Assembly (NCBI GenBank): GCA_001600455.1
Contig: BCKC01000001.1
Span: forward strand, 5,792,441-5,856,440
Origin: Endocalyx cinctus
Lineage: Eukaryota; Ascomycota; Sordariomycetes; Amphisphaeriales; Apiosporaceae
Reading direction: 5' to 3'
DNA: 64,000 nt
The position numbers and the translations under genes are program-made. Under the pieces are notes generated by a model, which saw nothing but the letters and a program-made list of their open reading frames with translations, had not been told where the DNA came from and did no database searches. This document shows positions 23,047-34,892 of this stretch, in pieces; the stretch's first letter is position 1, and each line of letters begins with the position of its first letter.

Positions 23047-26000
23047 TTGAGCGCGTGTCTCAATCTGATGATATGATTGGTCAATTAGCCGCATAGGAGG
23101 CAATGCCCGAGAACTTCGCTCAGCACACTGATCACGGCCTAATTTAGAAGCTGGATCTTTTCTCGGTACCCTTTTAGCAAATGGATATTGAATTTGTCTC
23201 AGAATTACAGGAGGTACCGTCTAAATTATAATTCTAAAAGTGGTACTGGCGAATTATCAGCTTAGATCGACCTTCAGGATTTTGGATATGGGGATCGCCC
23301 CCTGTAGCGGCAGCAAAATACTAATTCCATTACACTATAAGTATTTTCTAATGTGGCTCAATACATTAAGGATATATTTACATTATGGATCATCATGGGG
23401 CTATCTAATTTCAACCTTCGCTGAATGGTAAGGCATCATATCCTGATCCCCTATTTAGTTCATACCATACCGGGTATATTACCACGAGCATATAAGTCGC
23501 TACTCAACAGTAAGAAAAAATGCCCGAAACTTGTGTACGAGTATGCGGTAGTAAACAATTTTCGACGGAGTGCGGCGGATATACTAAAAAAAAAAAAGTT
23601 GTTCTGCATGTGGGGGGCCATTCGTCAGTCTAATACGTATGTATATACACCCTAAGGAGTTGGCTCCCGAGGCTGTTGACCGGCGCAAGAACTAGGCCCA
23701 GTCGAAAGATCAGCCGATGCGACAACCTGATCTCCCGCGACGAGTCCAGATACATTATGATATGGCAGCTCAAGTCTTACATATCCTAACCTAGTGTAAA
23801 GCGGTGTGCCTTACACGGGAGAAGTTTCAACAAGTGCAGATGTTAAGGCGTGGTCCCGCCCTGTTACCATCGCATCGGTATGGCTAACGGTCATAGATGC
23901 GGTTAGTGGTTTATTTCGCATTCAGGTTACAATCAGCTAAAAAGGCCCAGCCCTTTAAGCATCTCGTTGCTTTTTTCAGCTTTGTAAACCAAGTTCTGTA
24001 GATTGCCCAAAAAGTCCAAGTATCTCAATGCGACGGGTCGCCAAGAACAAAGGAAATGGGATGGGGCTGATGATACAAATATACAACTACGTATTCGCAG
24101 AAAATGGTAAGTAGGACCGAGGAGTGTGCCTCCATTTTTATTTTCTCGTAAGTGTCATATTTGTCTAGGTATTTGACATCCATACATGCATACTACTAGA
24201 TTTGGCACATCACACCACACGCATTCGTTCAATCCGATTAGTGTACGGTAGGTATTGATCTAAAATCTTTTCTAAGCAAATACACCGCTAGAAATTCGGC
24301 AGGCTGATGGATAAATATCCCGAAAATTCAACCTTTCATATAACGGAAACAGATGCAATGCGTATGACAAGAATAACTTGGCGATGCTTAATTTTCCGTG
24401 AGTTGCTTGGATTTTCTTGGGGATTTCTTGGTGAAGGCTTAAATCAACAGCCGTGATAGAAGTACATAGGATTTTGATATTTGACGAATAACGAATAGCG
24501 AATAAGCACGGGAAGATGGTGTTGATTCAACAAGAAGATTAGATTAGAACTTACGAAGCACGTTCATATCGGCGCTACTAGGAAGACAAGGGTAGAGTAG
24601 GGATATGGGGGGGGTTCACGATGCAGGGGTTCGGGAGTACCCCGACCCTCCATAAAATTCGAAGGATTAAACCAATCAGATCAAGCGAAGGAGAAAACGT
24701 GCTCCCATCCTTAACTTTAATTTGTCTACAAATGTTGACAGGTTTATATCGGGAAGTATCTGTTTTAAGTTAGATCATCCCAGAACTTCGAGCCCGGCAA
24801 GGGTTCAAATCTCAGCCTCTACGCAGTTATTATCATCACACTACACTACGCTACCCGACACTTTACTAGTATACACTACGCTATAATCACTGTCGAGAAC
24901 AGGCGTGCGTACTCACTAAAACATTGACTTTTTAGCAGTAAAATAAATAAATAAATATTTCAATTTATCTAATTTATGTCCGAGTAGCAACACCGCGCTG
25001 CATCACACTAGTGTGCATAGTATTTTTATATTACATGCACCACCAACCAACACGCCCAACTACATCCAACATCTCACCTAGGTGCCCCCTGCTTCTGTAC
25101 TTCTTCTATCGAGCTTCCACGCATGATCTCGAAGTCTCGAAGTAACCAAGTTGACGTGATATTGTCTCTAGTGGATACAATTGGTTTGATGAGAAATAAC
25201 TAATATTCTTTCTTTCTTTTTTTTCTTTTTTTTTTTTCTTTGTCTTGACCCTATATTCGGCATATATCCCGATCCGGATTTTCATACTAAACATCCACTA
25301 CCAATCATGAGTGATACATACATGCATGTGGCATAACGATCACTGTGGAAATATGTGTCCTACAATCAAATAATAAAGTATGGGACTCTCGTTGTCCGTC
25401 TCCAAGTTGGTAAGACGGTACCTGCTTACATCGCATGTTTTATATTGCGCTACCAAGTACATCCGAATGTATAGGTGCTCCAAGCTCTTAAGCTACCCTA
25501 CCTTAGATATTACTATTGTTACATGTAGGCCACTCTCCATTCTGCCATGCCATTGGAGTCATCCTCCATCCACCCCTCCACTCCAAATCCGACAGAGAGG
25601 GAGATATTGGGAAAGCTGGTGGCGGCCGCCAATCACACTTAAGGGACAATCGTTTGGATTGGCTGTTGCGTACTACCTTATCTACCCAGGTCAACCTTAA
25701 ACATAATGTAGAGTCTGGATCGCGTGTGGCTGGTTCAAAGAATAATCAGTGTTAAAGGATTCTGAACCGGAGCTGCCGCCCTTGGGAAAAAAAAAAAGAT
25801 CTCTCTTTTAACTTTAGTATCTACCTATTAATCTGGTCCTATCCTAGGTATACTAGTCTGACTAATAACTTCCCAACTAGAGTGTGTACTAAGTAGTTTA
25901 TACTCAAGAAATATTTTATTAAAAAATAAAAAATTTACTGAAATCACAAGTTGTCTATTGCCCATGTGAGTTAGTCATGCAGGGTACCTTTACTAGGCTG

Positions 26001-26419
26001 ATCCTTAAACAATAAACCTACTAAGAATATCTATCAAAGTCAAAGTCCAGAAAAAAAAAAAAAAAAAACTAACACATCATAATAAACCTTGTCACCTAAC
26101 TACCCTGACCTGGATATAGCATTGTCCCATTCCGTGTACCCATGTCGAGGAAGTGGTCCTCTTTTGGGCTTATGTTTCCCTGCTCGGTACCGTATCTATT
26201 AGTTACCCATTGCGACAATCCGTACATAAGGCAGAACAGATCCTTTTCCTACTAAATATTAAGATCTCTCTTCTCTTCTTCCGTTGAGTTTTTTTTTCCC
26301 CTCCTCATCGACAATTTCGGTTGAAAAGCCTTACTTCACCTTCGAGGAATAGTTCAACCTTTAAGGGTAAACTAGAAGACAAGAAACAAAAGAAAAAAAG
26401 GTCTCGATCGTTAACCACA
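23047..26419. other. Gene-poor region, 3.4 kb
   Basis: No gene, tRNA or transposon recognised. Base composition is mixed, with moderately GC patches (about 23650-23750) that give short peptides without family signals. A G8 run lies near 24607. Simple runs: T/C tract near 25210-25240, A-runs near 25788 and 26050. The last 150 bp before 26420 are pyrimidine-rich, like a fungal core promoter and 5' UTR for the phosphate permease. No clear CACGTG site for a phosphate regulator was found in this stretch. Confidence 0.55.
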
Positions 26420-28368
26420 ATGTCGGAAGAGACTTCGACACCCGCTGCCGCCACGGTCCAAAAGACCTCCGGCGGTAACAATGCTTACCACAACTTCCAC
26501 AACGACTTCGTTCACATTCAAGACCCCAACGAGCGTCGTCGTTTGGCTCTCGCCGAGATTGACAAGGCGCCTTTCGGTTGGTACCATGTCAGGTATGTCA
26601 TCTTTTTTCTCTTCTCATTGCTCTCCTTGCTCTTCTCGCGACGCGTCGCTTATATAGCAATTATCATCATGTAACGTAAACTAACTAAATATCACCCGCA
26701 GAGCTTGTATCGTCGCCGGTGTCGGTTTCTTCACCGATTCCTACGATATCTTCGCCGTCAGTTTGTTGAACGTCATGTTGGGTATCGTTTACTTCCAGGA
26801 CAACAAGGGAAAGCTCCACACCTCATCCGACAACGCCATCAAGTTGGCCACCTCCGCCGGTACCGTCATCGGACAGCTCGGTTTCGGTTATCTCGCCGAC
26901 AGGCTCGGACGTAAAAAGATGTACGGTCTCGAGCTGATTGTCATCATCTTCGCCACTATCGGCCAGGCTCTCGCCTCGGGATCTGCTTCCGTTAACATCG
27001 TCGGTCTTATCATCTTCTGGCGTGTCCTCCTCGGTATCGGTATCGGTGGTGACTACCCCTTGTCCAGCATCATCACCTCCGAGTTCGCCACCACCAAGTG
27101 GAGAGGAGCCATGATGGGCGCCGTCTTCGCCATGCAGGGTATCGGCCAGCTGACCGCCGCCTTCGTCATGCTGTTCGTCACCCTCGGTTTCCGCGAGGCC
27201 CTTACCGCCTCCCCGAGCATCTCCAGCTGCGACGGATACTGCACCATCGCCGTCGACAAGATGTGGAGGACTTTGATCGGTTTCGGTGCCGTACCCGCCT
27301 CGATCGCCCTCTACTACCGTTTGACCATTCCCGAGACTCCCGTAAGTAGAAGAACATGCTGACGATCCGTCCGACGTTTCTTGAGTACTGACCAAAAATA
27401 AAATCCAGCGTTACACTTTCGACGTCGGCCGTGATGTCGAGAAGGCTGCCGACGATGTCAAGGCCTACATGACCGGCAAGAAAGAGGGTCAGCCCGACGA
27501 TATCGCCCGTATCGAGGCTCGCCAAGCCGCCGAGACTCAGATGCAGATCCCCAAGGCCAGCTGGAGCGACTTCATCCGCCACTACTCGATCCCCAAGAAC
27601 GGCCTCCTCCTCTTCGGAACCGCCGGTTCGTGGTTCGTGCTCGATGTTGCTTGTAAGTTATAGGTCCATCCTTATTGTTGAAGAGATCATAACCGAATTC
27701 TAACCATTCTTGTTTCAGTCTACGGTCTCTCTTTGAACAACGCTACTATCCTCGAAGTTATCGGTTACTCCACCACCAACGTCCACAGCACCTACGATTA
27801 CCTATACAACACCGCCATCGGTAACCTGATCATCGTCCTCGCCGGTTCCGTACCGGGCTACTGGGTCTCGGTCGCGACGCTCGACACGCTCGGCCGCAAG
27901 ACCATTCAGATGGGCGGCTTCATCATCCTCACCATCCTCTTCATCATTATGGGTTTTGCTTACTACCACATCTCGCACAACGGCCTCCTCGCCATCTACG
28001 TGCTCGCGCAGTTCTTCTTCAACTTCGGCCCCAACATGACGACCTTTATCATCCCCGGCGAGGTCTTCCCGACCCGGTACCGGTCGACCTCGCACGGCAT
28101 CTCGGCCGCGTCGGGCAAGATCGGCTCCATCATCGGCCAGGGCGCCATCTCGACCCTCAAGAACCGCAACGGCGGCCAGTGGATGGACCACGTCATCGAG
28201 ATCTACGCCCTCTTCATGCTCGTCGGCGTCTTTACCACCGTCTTCGTGCCCGAGACGAAGCGCAAGACCCTCGAGGAGCTTTCGGGCGAGGATCAGTACC
28301 TCGCCCCGATCGGCGAGGTCGAGAGCGCTAGCACTAGCAACAACAACGTCAAGACTCAGACTGTATAA
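26420..28368 (+). CDS. PHO84: High-affinity phosphate:H+ symporter, Pho84/PHO-5 type (MFS)
   Basis: Plasma-membrane uptake of inorganic phosphate with protons. Four exons: 26420-26592, 26702-27341, 27409-27652, 27719-28368; phases agree; 568 residues, essentially the size of Neurospora PHO-5 (569) and near yeast Pho84 (587). A cytosolic N-terminus leads into FFTDSYDIFAVSLL (TM1). The MFS loop 2-3 signature is GYLADRLGRKKMYG. GIGIGGDYPLSS and TTKWRGAMMGAVFAMQG mark TM4-5. A central cytosolic loop holds DVGRDVEKAADDV. After the third intron: FYGLSLNNATILE, TLDTLGRKTIQ and FIIPGEVFPTRYRSTSHGISAASGK. Ends with VFVPETKRKTLEELSGE and a Ser/Asn-rich tail. Exons are strongly GC- and C-ending-codon biased, a sign of high expression. 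Likely induced by phosphate starvation; no binding site was seen. Confidence 0.97.
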
Positions 28369-29095
28369 GAAGAAAAAGTCTTGTCTGTTTTCTTTTCTCA
28401 AATTTTCTTACTTTTTGAAATAGAAAAGGAGTGAGAGATGAGAATGAAGAAAGTCAATCTATTGGGGTTTCAAGTTTCTTCCCCCTTTTGTATTTCCCTT
28501 TTTCATTTTTGCATAGCTTCGGGAAAGATTCGACGTACTTTCGGTGGCGTGGGGTTTCGCTGAAGGTTGTTTCGTCTTACTTCACTCCCTCTGTTGCTGA
28601 TGCGATGATTCTTGTTTGTGTACTGTTGTATCAGTTAATAAATTATCCATATACCCTGTCAATCATTATTCGATTTCTAGTTTCGTTTAGAAAATAAAGA
28701 ATAAATTAAATTAAATAAACTAAAGAAAAAAGCATAACGCCGCAGCAATGTGAATGAAATATTTTCTCCTATAAACTAATTCTCGTTTCTCGTATTTTGT
28801 TTCAGGGTACTATCTACACATGCCGATACACGCCCTAAGTACGTAGCCACGTGGGCCCGTTATCACGAGTTCTACACCTATCCTACGACTCGCTACGGGG
28901 ACGATACGTCGACTTTAGTCTTATCTGTTTGGTTGTTTCCACGAGAGTCAGCATCAGCGTTACACCAATATGAAAAGGGGCAAGGGGGAGGAAGGGTGGC
29001 TCAGTACGATACGCATATACACATACGAAAAGAGCAAAGACGAAGAAATAGGAGAAGAGACGGGGCCCAAAAAAAAAAAAAAAAAAAAAAAAACA
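28369..29095. other. Intergenic, convergent 3' flanks
   Basis: Contains AT-rich 3' UTR of the permease, a CACGTGGG word near 28849 and a 23-25 nt A run near 29069-29093 abutting the end of the next gene. Nothing coding supported. Confidence 0.65.
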
Positions 29096-29472
29096 CTAAC
29101 AAAACGCAACATAGTCCTTAATATGCTTCGCCTTCTCGAACGGGTCGGGATAATACCAAGCGGCGTTGGTTAATTCTTTGTCTATTATTATTTTTTTATA
29201 TAAGTACAATAATATACCTATAAATATGTATATATACCTAGGGAAGTATACGAAAGTAAGTAAAGTAAGTACGTACCACCAACTTTAATGGTGTAATAAC
29301 TGGCGTCCCCTTTCCAGCCGCAGTGGGTACGCAGTTCCGTGGGGCCGGAGAAATATTCGGACTTGATGGCCGAGGGCGGGAAATACACGTTTCCTTCGAC
29401 TAGCTCGTAGACGTCCGATTCGGCGAGGACGACGCCGTCGGGGGTCGTGGCTTTGACGTGACCGGACGGCAT
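29096..29472 (-). CDS. DUF427 domain protein
   Basis: Small single-domain protein of the DUF427 family, found in bacteria and fungi; biochemical role not settled. Two exons: 29472-29277 and 29181-29096; phase agrees; 93 residues. Visible family features: HVKATTPDGVVLAESD strand region, YFPPSAI, HCGWKGDASYYTIKVGG at the end of exon 1, then AAWYYPDPFEKAKHIKDYVAF in exon 2. A read-through of the intron would lose the conserved WYYPDP block, so the splice is well supported. Divergent from the lactate dehydrogenase gene across 1.05 kb. Confidence 0.92.
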
Positions 29473-30523
29473 TTTTTTTTTCTTGAATTGAATTGAATTG
29501 AATTGAGCTGAACCTTCTTATGTTTTGAAGAGGTGAGAATTGAATGGATATATGTATATATATATATATAAGTATATAGGTAAAGTAAATACTTTTTTAT
29601 GATATATCTCTACGTTTATATACTTCAAAATCTCGTTCGTAACGAAAGTATTATTCAGCATGTTTTACCGTCTCGTTGATTCCATCCAATACAAGTCGGG
29701 TTATTCTTATTATTAAACGCTTTGATTCCAAAGCACCCGCAAAGAGCTTATGCGGGGTCGGAGAGTTTAATGTGGCTACGTCTACAATATGATAATGACT
29801 TATGACTTGGATTCTTGAATTTATGCTTATTCGACGCTACGGAAGGACGATAGGAGATCTTGGAATCTTGGATCTTGATAATACTCTGTACTCTGTACAT
29901 ATATGTATACATATAAATTCGTATAGTATCTAATCCCGCAGAAATTCATACGTTACACTGTATTATTAATATTTTAACCCCGGAGAAACCAGGATTATAA
30001 TGCTTACATATGGACTTAAAAGTACGTAGTGGATCTTATTCGGTCGAATGGTGATGAAGTCATTACATTTACTTAACCAAGAGAGAATAACACGAACACC
30101 CCTATAACACCCCGCTCTATTTCCTTTCTCTCCCTAACCACTTTTTATACTACACGTCCCTGATCGGATAGCTACAGCGGTAACGGCGGACCCACTATCC
30201 TCTTTAACTATTTCCAGGATCCCGGTCAAACTCGCCTCGAGACGAGAGGTCGGTGAACGAAATCCCGAAGCTTTTACTTTACTACCTACCTTCATAAAAA
30301 AAAAAAAATCAAGCTCCATCCTTCTATACCTTCTTTCTTTTCTATTCATTGCTATTGTTGTTATTTTTTTTTTCTTTTTCCTATAGAACAACTTCCTGGA
30401 TATCATTTACTGCTTAATTGATAAGCTTGGCGATATTTGTCTTGTCTTTTAACTTGATTTCTTCGTAAAGGCGATACCGAAAAGTCGCCGAGCACGTGAT
30501 AAGGATAAGGATATCTATCAGCC
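29473..30523. other. Divergent promoter region, DUF427 gene and lactate dehydrogenase
   Basis: AT-rich, with a short AATTG repeat at about 29486-29507, TA-rich simple sequence near 29550-29575, and a pyrimidine-rich tract near 30300-30400. A CACGTGAT word lies at 30493-30500, about 25 bp before the dehydrogenase ATG; it could be an E-box in the leader or chance. Confidence 0.55.
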
Positions 30524-32271
30524 ATGACGCTCTCCGGAGTTGAGGTCGCGAAGCACGACAACAAGGATTCGTGTTGGGTTGTCGTTCATGGCAAAGCTTA
30601 CGATGTTACCGAATTCTTACCTGGTGAGTACGGTTGATGAACACGGACGTTATCTAAGCATTTCCCGGGCGTGCTGATACTGACTGGACGTACAGAACAT
30701 CCTGGTGGGACGAAAATTATCTTAAAATATGCTGTAAGTCGGTTAATCCTCAAGATATAAGAAAAGAAAAATAAGTGCCTGGGGAATCATTAAGAGGTTA
30801 ACATGAAGCCATCGTAAACAAAAAAGGGTAAAGATGCCACGGCCGAATTCGAGCCTATCCATCCTCCAGATACCTTGGATAAATACCTCGACAAGTCGAA
30901 ACACCTAGGTCCTGTCGATATGGGTACGGTGGTCAAGATCGAGGAACAGGAAGACCCGGACGAGGAAGCGCGCCAGCAGCGCATAAAGGACAAGCCCCTG
31001 CTGTCCCAGTGCTACAACCTGATGGATTTCGAGTCCGTCGCCAAGAACACGATGAAGAAGACGGCCTGGGGTTACTACTCGAGCGCGGCCGACGATGAGA
31101 TAGTACGTTTCTCCCAACCTCTTTTTCTTCTTCTTCTTCTTCTTCTTCTTCTTATCCTTCCACCCCACCGGCAAGCTAATTTTTCTTCTTCAAAAAGACA
31201 CTGCGAGAAAACCACGAGGCCTTCCACCGGATATGGTTCCGGCCCAAGATCCTCGTAGACGTGAGCAAGGTAGACTTCACCACGACCATGCTCGGCACCA
31301 AAGTGGACATACCCTTCTACGTGACCGCGACCGCCCTCGGCAAGCTGGGCCACCCCGAAGGCGAGGTGGTCCTGACGCGCGCGGCGCGCAAGCACAACGT
31401 GATCCAGATGATACCCACGCTAGCGTCGTGCTCGTTCGACGAGATCGTCGACGCCGCCGAAGGCGACCAGGTCCAGTGGCTGCAGCTGTACGTGAACAAG
31501 GACCGATCCGTGACGGAGAAGATCGTGCGGCACGCCGAGCGGCGCGGGTGCAAAGGTCTCTTCATCACCGTCGACGCGCCCCAGCTCGGCCGCCGCGAGA
31601 AGGACATGCGGCTCAAGTTCGTCGACCCGGGGTCCGACGTCCAGTCCGGCCAGGCGACGGACAACTCGCAGGGCGCCGCGCGGGCCATCTCTTCTTTCAT
31701 CGACCCGGCCCTATCGTGGGACGATATTTCTTGGTTCAAGTCGATCACGCGCATGCCCGTCGTCCTCAAGGGCGTCCAGCGCGTCGAGGACGTCCTGCGC
31801 GCCGTCGACGCCGGCCTCGACGGCGTCGTGCTCTCGAACCACGGCGGCCGGCAGCTCGAGTTTGCCCGCTCCGCCGTCGAGGTCCTCGCCGAGACCATGC
31901 CCGTCCTGCGCGAGCTCGGGCTCGACGCCAAGATCGAGGTCTTCGTCGACGGCGGCGTCCGCCGCGCCACCGATATCCTCAAGGCCCTCTGCCTCGGCGC
32001 CAAGGGCGTCGGTATCGGTCGCCCTTTCCTGTACGCCATGTCGGCTTACGGGCTGGACGGCGTCGATCGCGCTATGCAGCTGCTCAAGGACGAGATGGAG
32101 ATGAATATGCGGTTATTGGGATGCACCGCCGTCGATCAGCTGAACCCGGGGTTGTTGGATACGAGGAATCTAGGCGCTCACGTGACGTCCGTGCCGGCGG
32201 ATCATTTGGGGAGGACGGTTTACGACCCGTTGGCTACGCCGGCTTTTAAGGCGCCGAAGTCGAAGTTGTGA
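30524..32271 (+). CDS. CYB2: Flavocytochrome b2-type L-lactate dehydrogenase
   Basis: Oxidises L-2-hydroxy acids (typically L-lactate to pyruvate) using FMN, passing electrons to a fused b5 heme domain. Four exons: 30524-30623, 30696-30733, 30827-31102, 31198-32271; phases agree; 495 residues. Cytochrome b5 domain: heme ligands His35 in HPGG and probably His58 in IHPP. FMN domain (about 105-485): Tyr129 (WGYYSSAADDE), Tyr236 (QLYVN), Asp264 (VDAPQ), Lys329 (VVLKG), catalytic His353 and Arg356 (SNHGGRQ), and VDGGVRRATDILKALCLGAKGVGIGRP. All key residues of the yeast enzyme have counterparts. Unlike yeast Cyb2 (591 residues with a cleaved mitochondrial presequence) this model begins at the b5 domain with no presequence, so it may be cytosolic or an upstream exon may be missed. 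Intron 3 holds a (TTC)n run. A related 2-hydroxyacid oxidase substrate is possible. Confidence 0.93.
31122..31154 (+). repeat. (TTC)n microsatellite in an intron
   Basis: About ten TTC units inside intron 3 of the lactate dehydrogenase gene, in the polypyrimidine region before the acceptor. Confidence 0.85.
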
Positions 32272-32516
32272 AGGGTTGTGCGTTTACGTGTGTTGCTTTT
32301 TTTTTTTTTTTTTTTTTTTTTTGGTGTTAGAGTTTTTTTCTGTTTCGTGAGGTGAAATGAGCAGTAGAGAAATATGACAAGAGGGGGAGAGGGGGTGTAC
32401 GTGTGAAATTGCTTGTGTTTTCATTATGATATTATTATGTTGGTGATATTTTTTATGATTTATGCGTGGTTATATACACTTACCTATATATATAGATTGT
32501 TGCTTGTAAGAGAGAG

Positions 32517-32547
<31 letters not shown>

Positions 32548-33631
32548 AGATTGCTATACTTACAAGTCTATTATTTCTTCCTCGAAGGTATGAATGTGTC
32601 TTGTTTTCTCAACATGTGACTCCAGTAAAAAAAAAAAAAAAAAGGTGTGTCTGCATGATATGACTTAAAGGACATGCGGCTGCGTATATATATATATCTT
32701 GCTTAAGCGAAGAATCTAGGTTAGCACGGTCACTCAGCATAATGATCTGATTCTTTGTCCATTTCGTTTCAAGTAAAAAAGTAGAGAAGATATGTAAATC
32801 CGATCACCGAGACTTTCTTCAAGCAAATGACGAAAAAAAAAGACCCCTCTTATTTCTTCCGTATTATTATATCGTTCATAAAGAAAATATTATGCTACCT
32901 TTATGCTATGCCGATGATTTAAAAAAACAAAACAGAGAAAAGAAATCATGCGAGACATCTCAAATAGGTATATGCTCTTCCTTCTCCCCCTTTCCCATCC
33001 CCTTAAATAAACTCCCCCTCCCCCCTTCCCAGCCCGTCCTCCCCTTTCCCCCATTCTCATCCCTCCCATTTATACCCCTAATCCCCGTTATCCCTTATAT
33101 GTATGCGCCTGGACCATTTAAGAAGTGAAATTATAAAAAACGAGAAAAATAACCCCTAACCCTAACCCTACCCCTACCCCGGAATCCGAAACCCCAAAAT
33201 ATGTGTAAAAGGTATACAGATAAGCAAGGTATGTATGCATATATATGTGTGTGTCTTTCGTTGTGTTAAACCGTGAAACATAATGAAACCAGCCAGACAG
33301 AAAACAATAAAAAAAACCCGACGGTTTTTGAATTATTATGTCTCCTTTTTAGCCTCGTTTTTTTTTCCCTCCAGGCCTCGAAATCCTCCCCTTTCTGATT
33401 TTTTTTTTTTTTTTTTTTTGGAAATATCGATCTCTATCACCGAAAAATTCGGTGGTCTAGGTTTGACAAAGTTGGTGTAATGGATATAAGTCTATACGCA
33501 CGTGCGTGTGCGGCTCGTCGATCGGATGAATGGAATGAACGTGTTAAGATGATGGGATGATGTAAGAAAGTTGTGGCTGGCGTTGGTGTTGGCGTTTCGT
33601 GTTTTTTTTTCTCTCTTTCGCTTCCTTCCTT
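32272..33631. other. Intergenic, convergent 3' flanks with simple repeats
   Basis: Between two convergent genes. Holds a T24 run near 32298-32322, (TA)n near 32519-32545, C-rich pyrimidine sequence near 32980-33080, a telomere-like tract at 33151-33180 and T-runs near 33400. No gene recognised. Confidence 0.7.
33149..33180 (+). repeat. Interstitial telomere-like CCCTAA repeats
   Basis: Tract reads as CCCCTAA, CCCTAA, CCCTA, CCCCTA, CCCC. The fungal telomere unit is TTAGGG, whose complement is CCCTAA. Two perfect units plus degenerate neighbours lie between two convergent genes. Confidence 0.85.
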
Positions 33632-34892
33632 TCAACAACACCTTCCCCTCCTCGAAGCATAATCGGCCTCTTCCTGTCGCTGCTGATAATAGTAATGATT
33701 ATTATGATTATGATAATTCTGATGATCGCCGTTCCCCCCGTTCGCGACGTTATCGATCCCGACGTTAGGCGAGAAGCCGGGGGATAAGAACCAGCTCCTC
33801 CTATCCCTGCCGACGCGAAAGCTGCCTCGAGGATTATTAACGTTGTCGAAGTATCCGCCCGCGCCCGCGCCGTTACCGGAACCGTCGCCGTACCCGTTCC
33901 CGTAAGGACCGCCCGGTCCTCCTCCTAAACCGCCACTCCCTAAACCGCCCGAACCGGGTCCCCCGGAAACGCCGTCGATACCGCCGTCCGAGTAGAAGCT
34001 GGGGGTGGCGCCGGGGCTGGCCGTGGCGGCGAGGATGGCCTGCTGGATCTTCCGGTTCTGCTCGACGAGCTTGCGGGTGACGACGCGGAAGACCTCCTCG
34101 ACGCCCTCGCCGCTCTCGGCGCTGATTTCGTGGCACGCGTCCCACCCGGCTTCCTGGCCCCAGAAACCGCTGCTGCGCTTGCTGCTGGGGCTGCGGGGTT
34201 CGCCGCCGGCGGGACCCGTCGGAGTCGGTTGTTCTCGGTTACCGCCGCCCATCATCATGAGCATAGGCGTCGTTACGTATCCGGATTGGTTGCTGCCGCT
34301 CGCGGCCGTCAGGGGCGTCGCCGTCGGGGGCGGGGTCGATCCTAACCCGGGCGCTAGGTTCTCGGCTACGTACGCGATGCATCGCTCGAAGGGGACCTCC
34401 CGCTTGGAGGGCTCGCGCGCGACGATGTCGGCTTTGGTACCGACGACGTGCAGGACGATGTCGGAGGGTAGGTTCCGTCGCAGCTCGGTCAGCCAGACGC
34501 CCATCTCGGTGAAGGATTTGGCGTCGGTTATGCTATAGCAGAGGATACAGGCGTTGGCGCCTCGGTAGTAGAGTCGCGATATCGATCGGAAACGTTCTTG
34601 TCCGGCTGTACATATTTTATTATTATTAGTTTTTAAAGGTAAGATTTTCAACTTATAATAATATTAACAATAAAAAAAGGAGAAAAAAAAAAGACTTACC
34701 GGTATCCCATATTTGTAAGCGTACGACTGTATCTGTATCGGTATCGACGACGCGCTTCGTCAAGAAGCTCGCGCCTACCGTTGAAGTCGTCTGGGCAGGG
34801 TTGAATGTACCTTTACAATACCGAGTGAGGAGCGAGGTTTTGCCGACTCCTTGAGAGCCAAGGACGACGATCTTTGCCTCTAGGGAGGACAT
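33632..34892 (-). CDS. Rab-family small GTPase with internal insertion and Gly/Asn-rich tail
   Basis: Membrane-traffic switch GTPase. Two exons: 34892-34700 and 34605-33632; phase agrees; 388 residues, nearly twice a normal Rab. G1 GSQGVGKT (12-19), switch I region with STVGASFLTKRV, G3 WDTAGQE (62-68), switch II RFRSISRLYYRGA, G4 GTKAD (120-124, in place of NKxD), G5 ISAES (225-229). A Pro/Ser/Gly-rich insertion (about 150-215) sits before the G5 strand. After the G domain comes a Gly-rich stretch, then Asn/His/Tyr-rich sequence, ending in two Cys for geranylgeranylation. The STVGASFLTK effector region is closest to the Rab5/21/22 group, but I cannot fix the subtype. The G4 Thr for Asn is a conservative variant seen in some GTPases; nucleotide binding is likely kept. 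Confidence 0.88.

Noticed and set aside
24770..24830. tRNA-like T-loop word (GGTTCAAATC)
   Set aside because: The flanking bases do not pair as a T stem and no D or anticodon arm is found upstream.
28970..29173. Plus-strand open frames over the DUF427 3' end
   Set aside because: They read through a poly-A run into Lys repeats; the minus-strand spliced DUF427 gene explains the conserved part.
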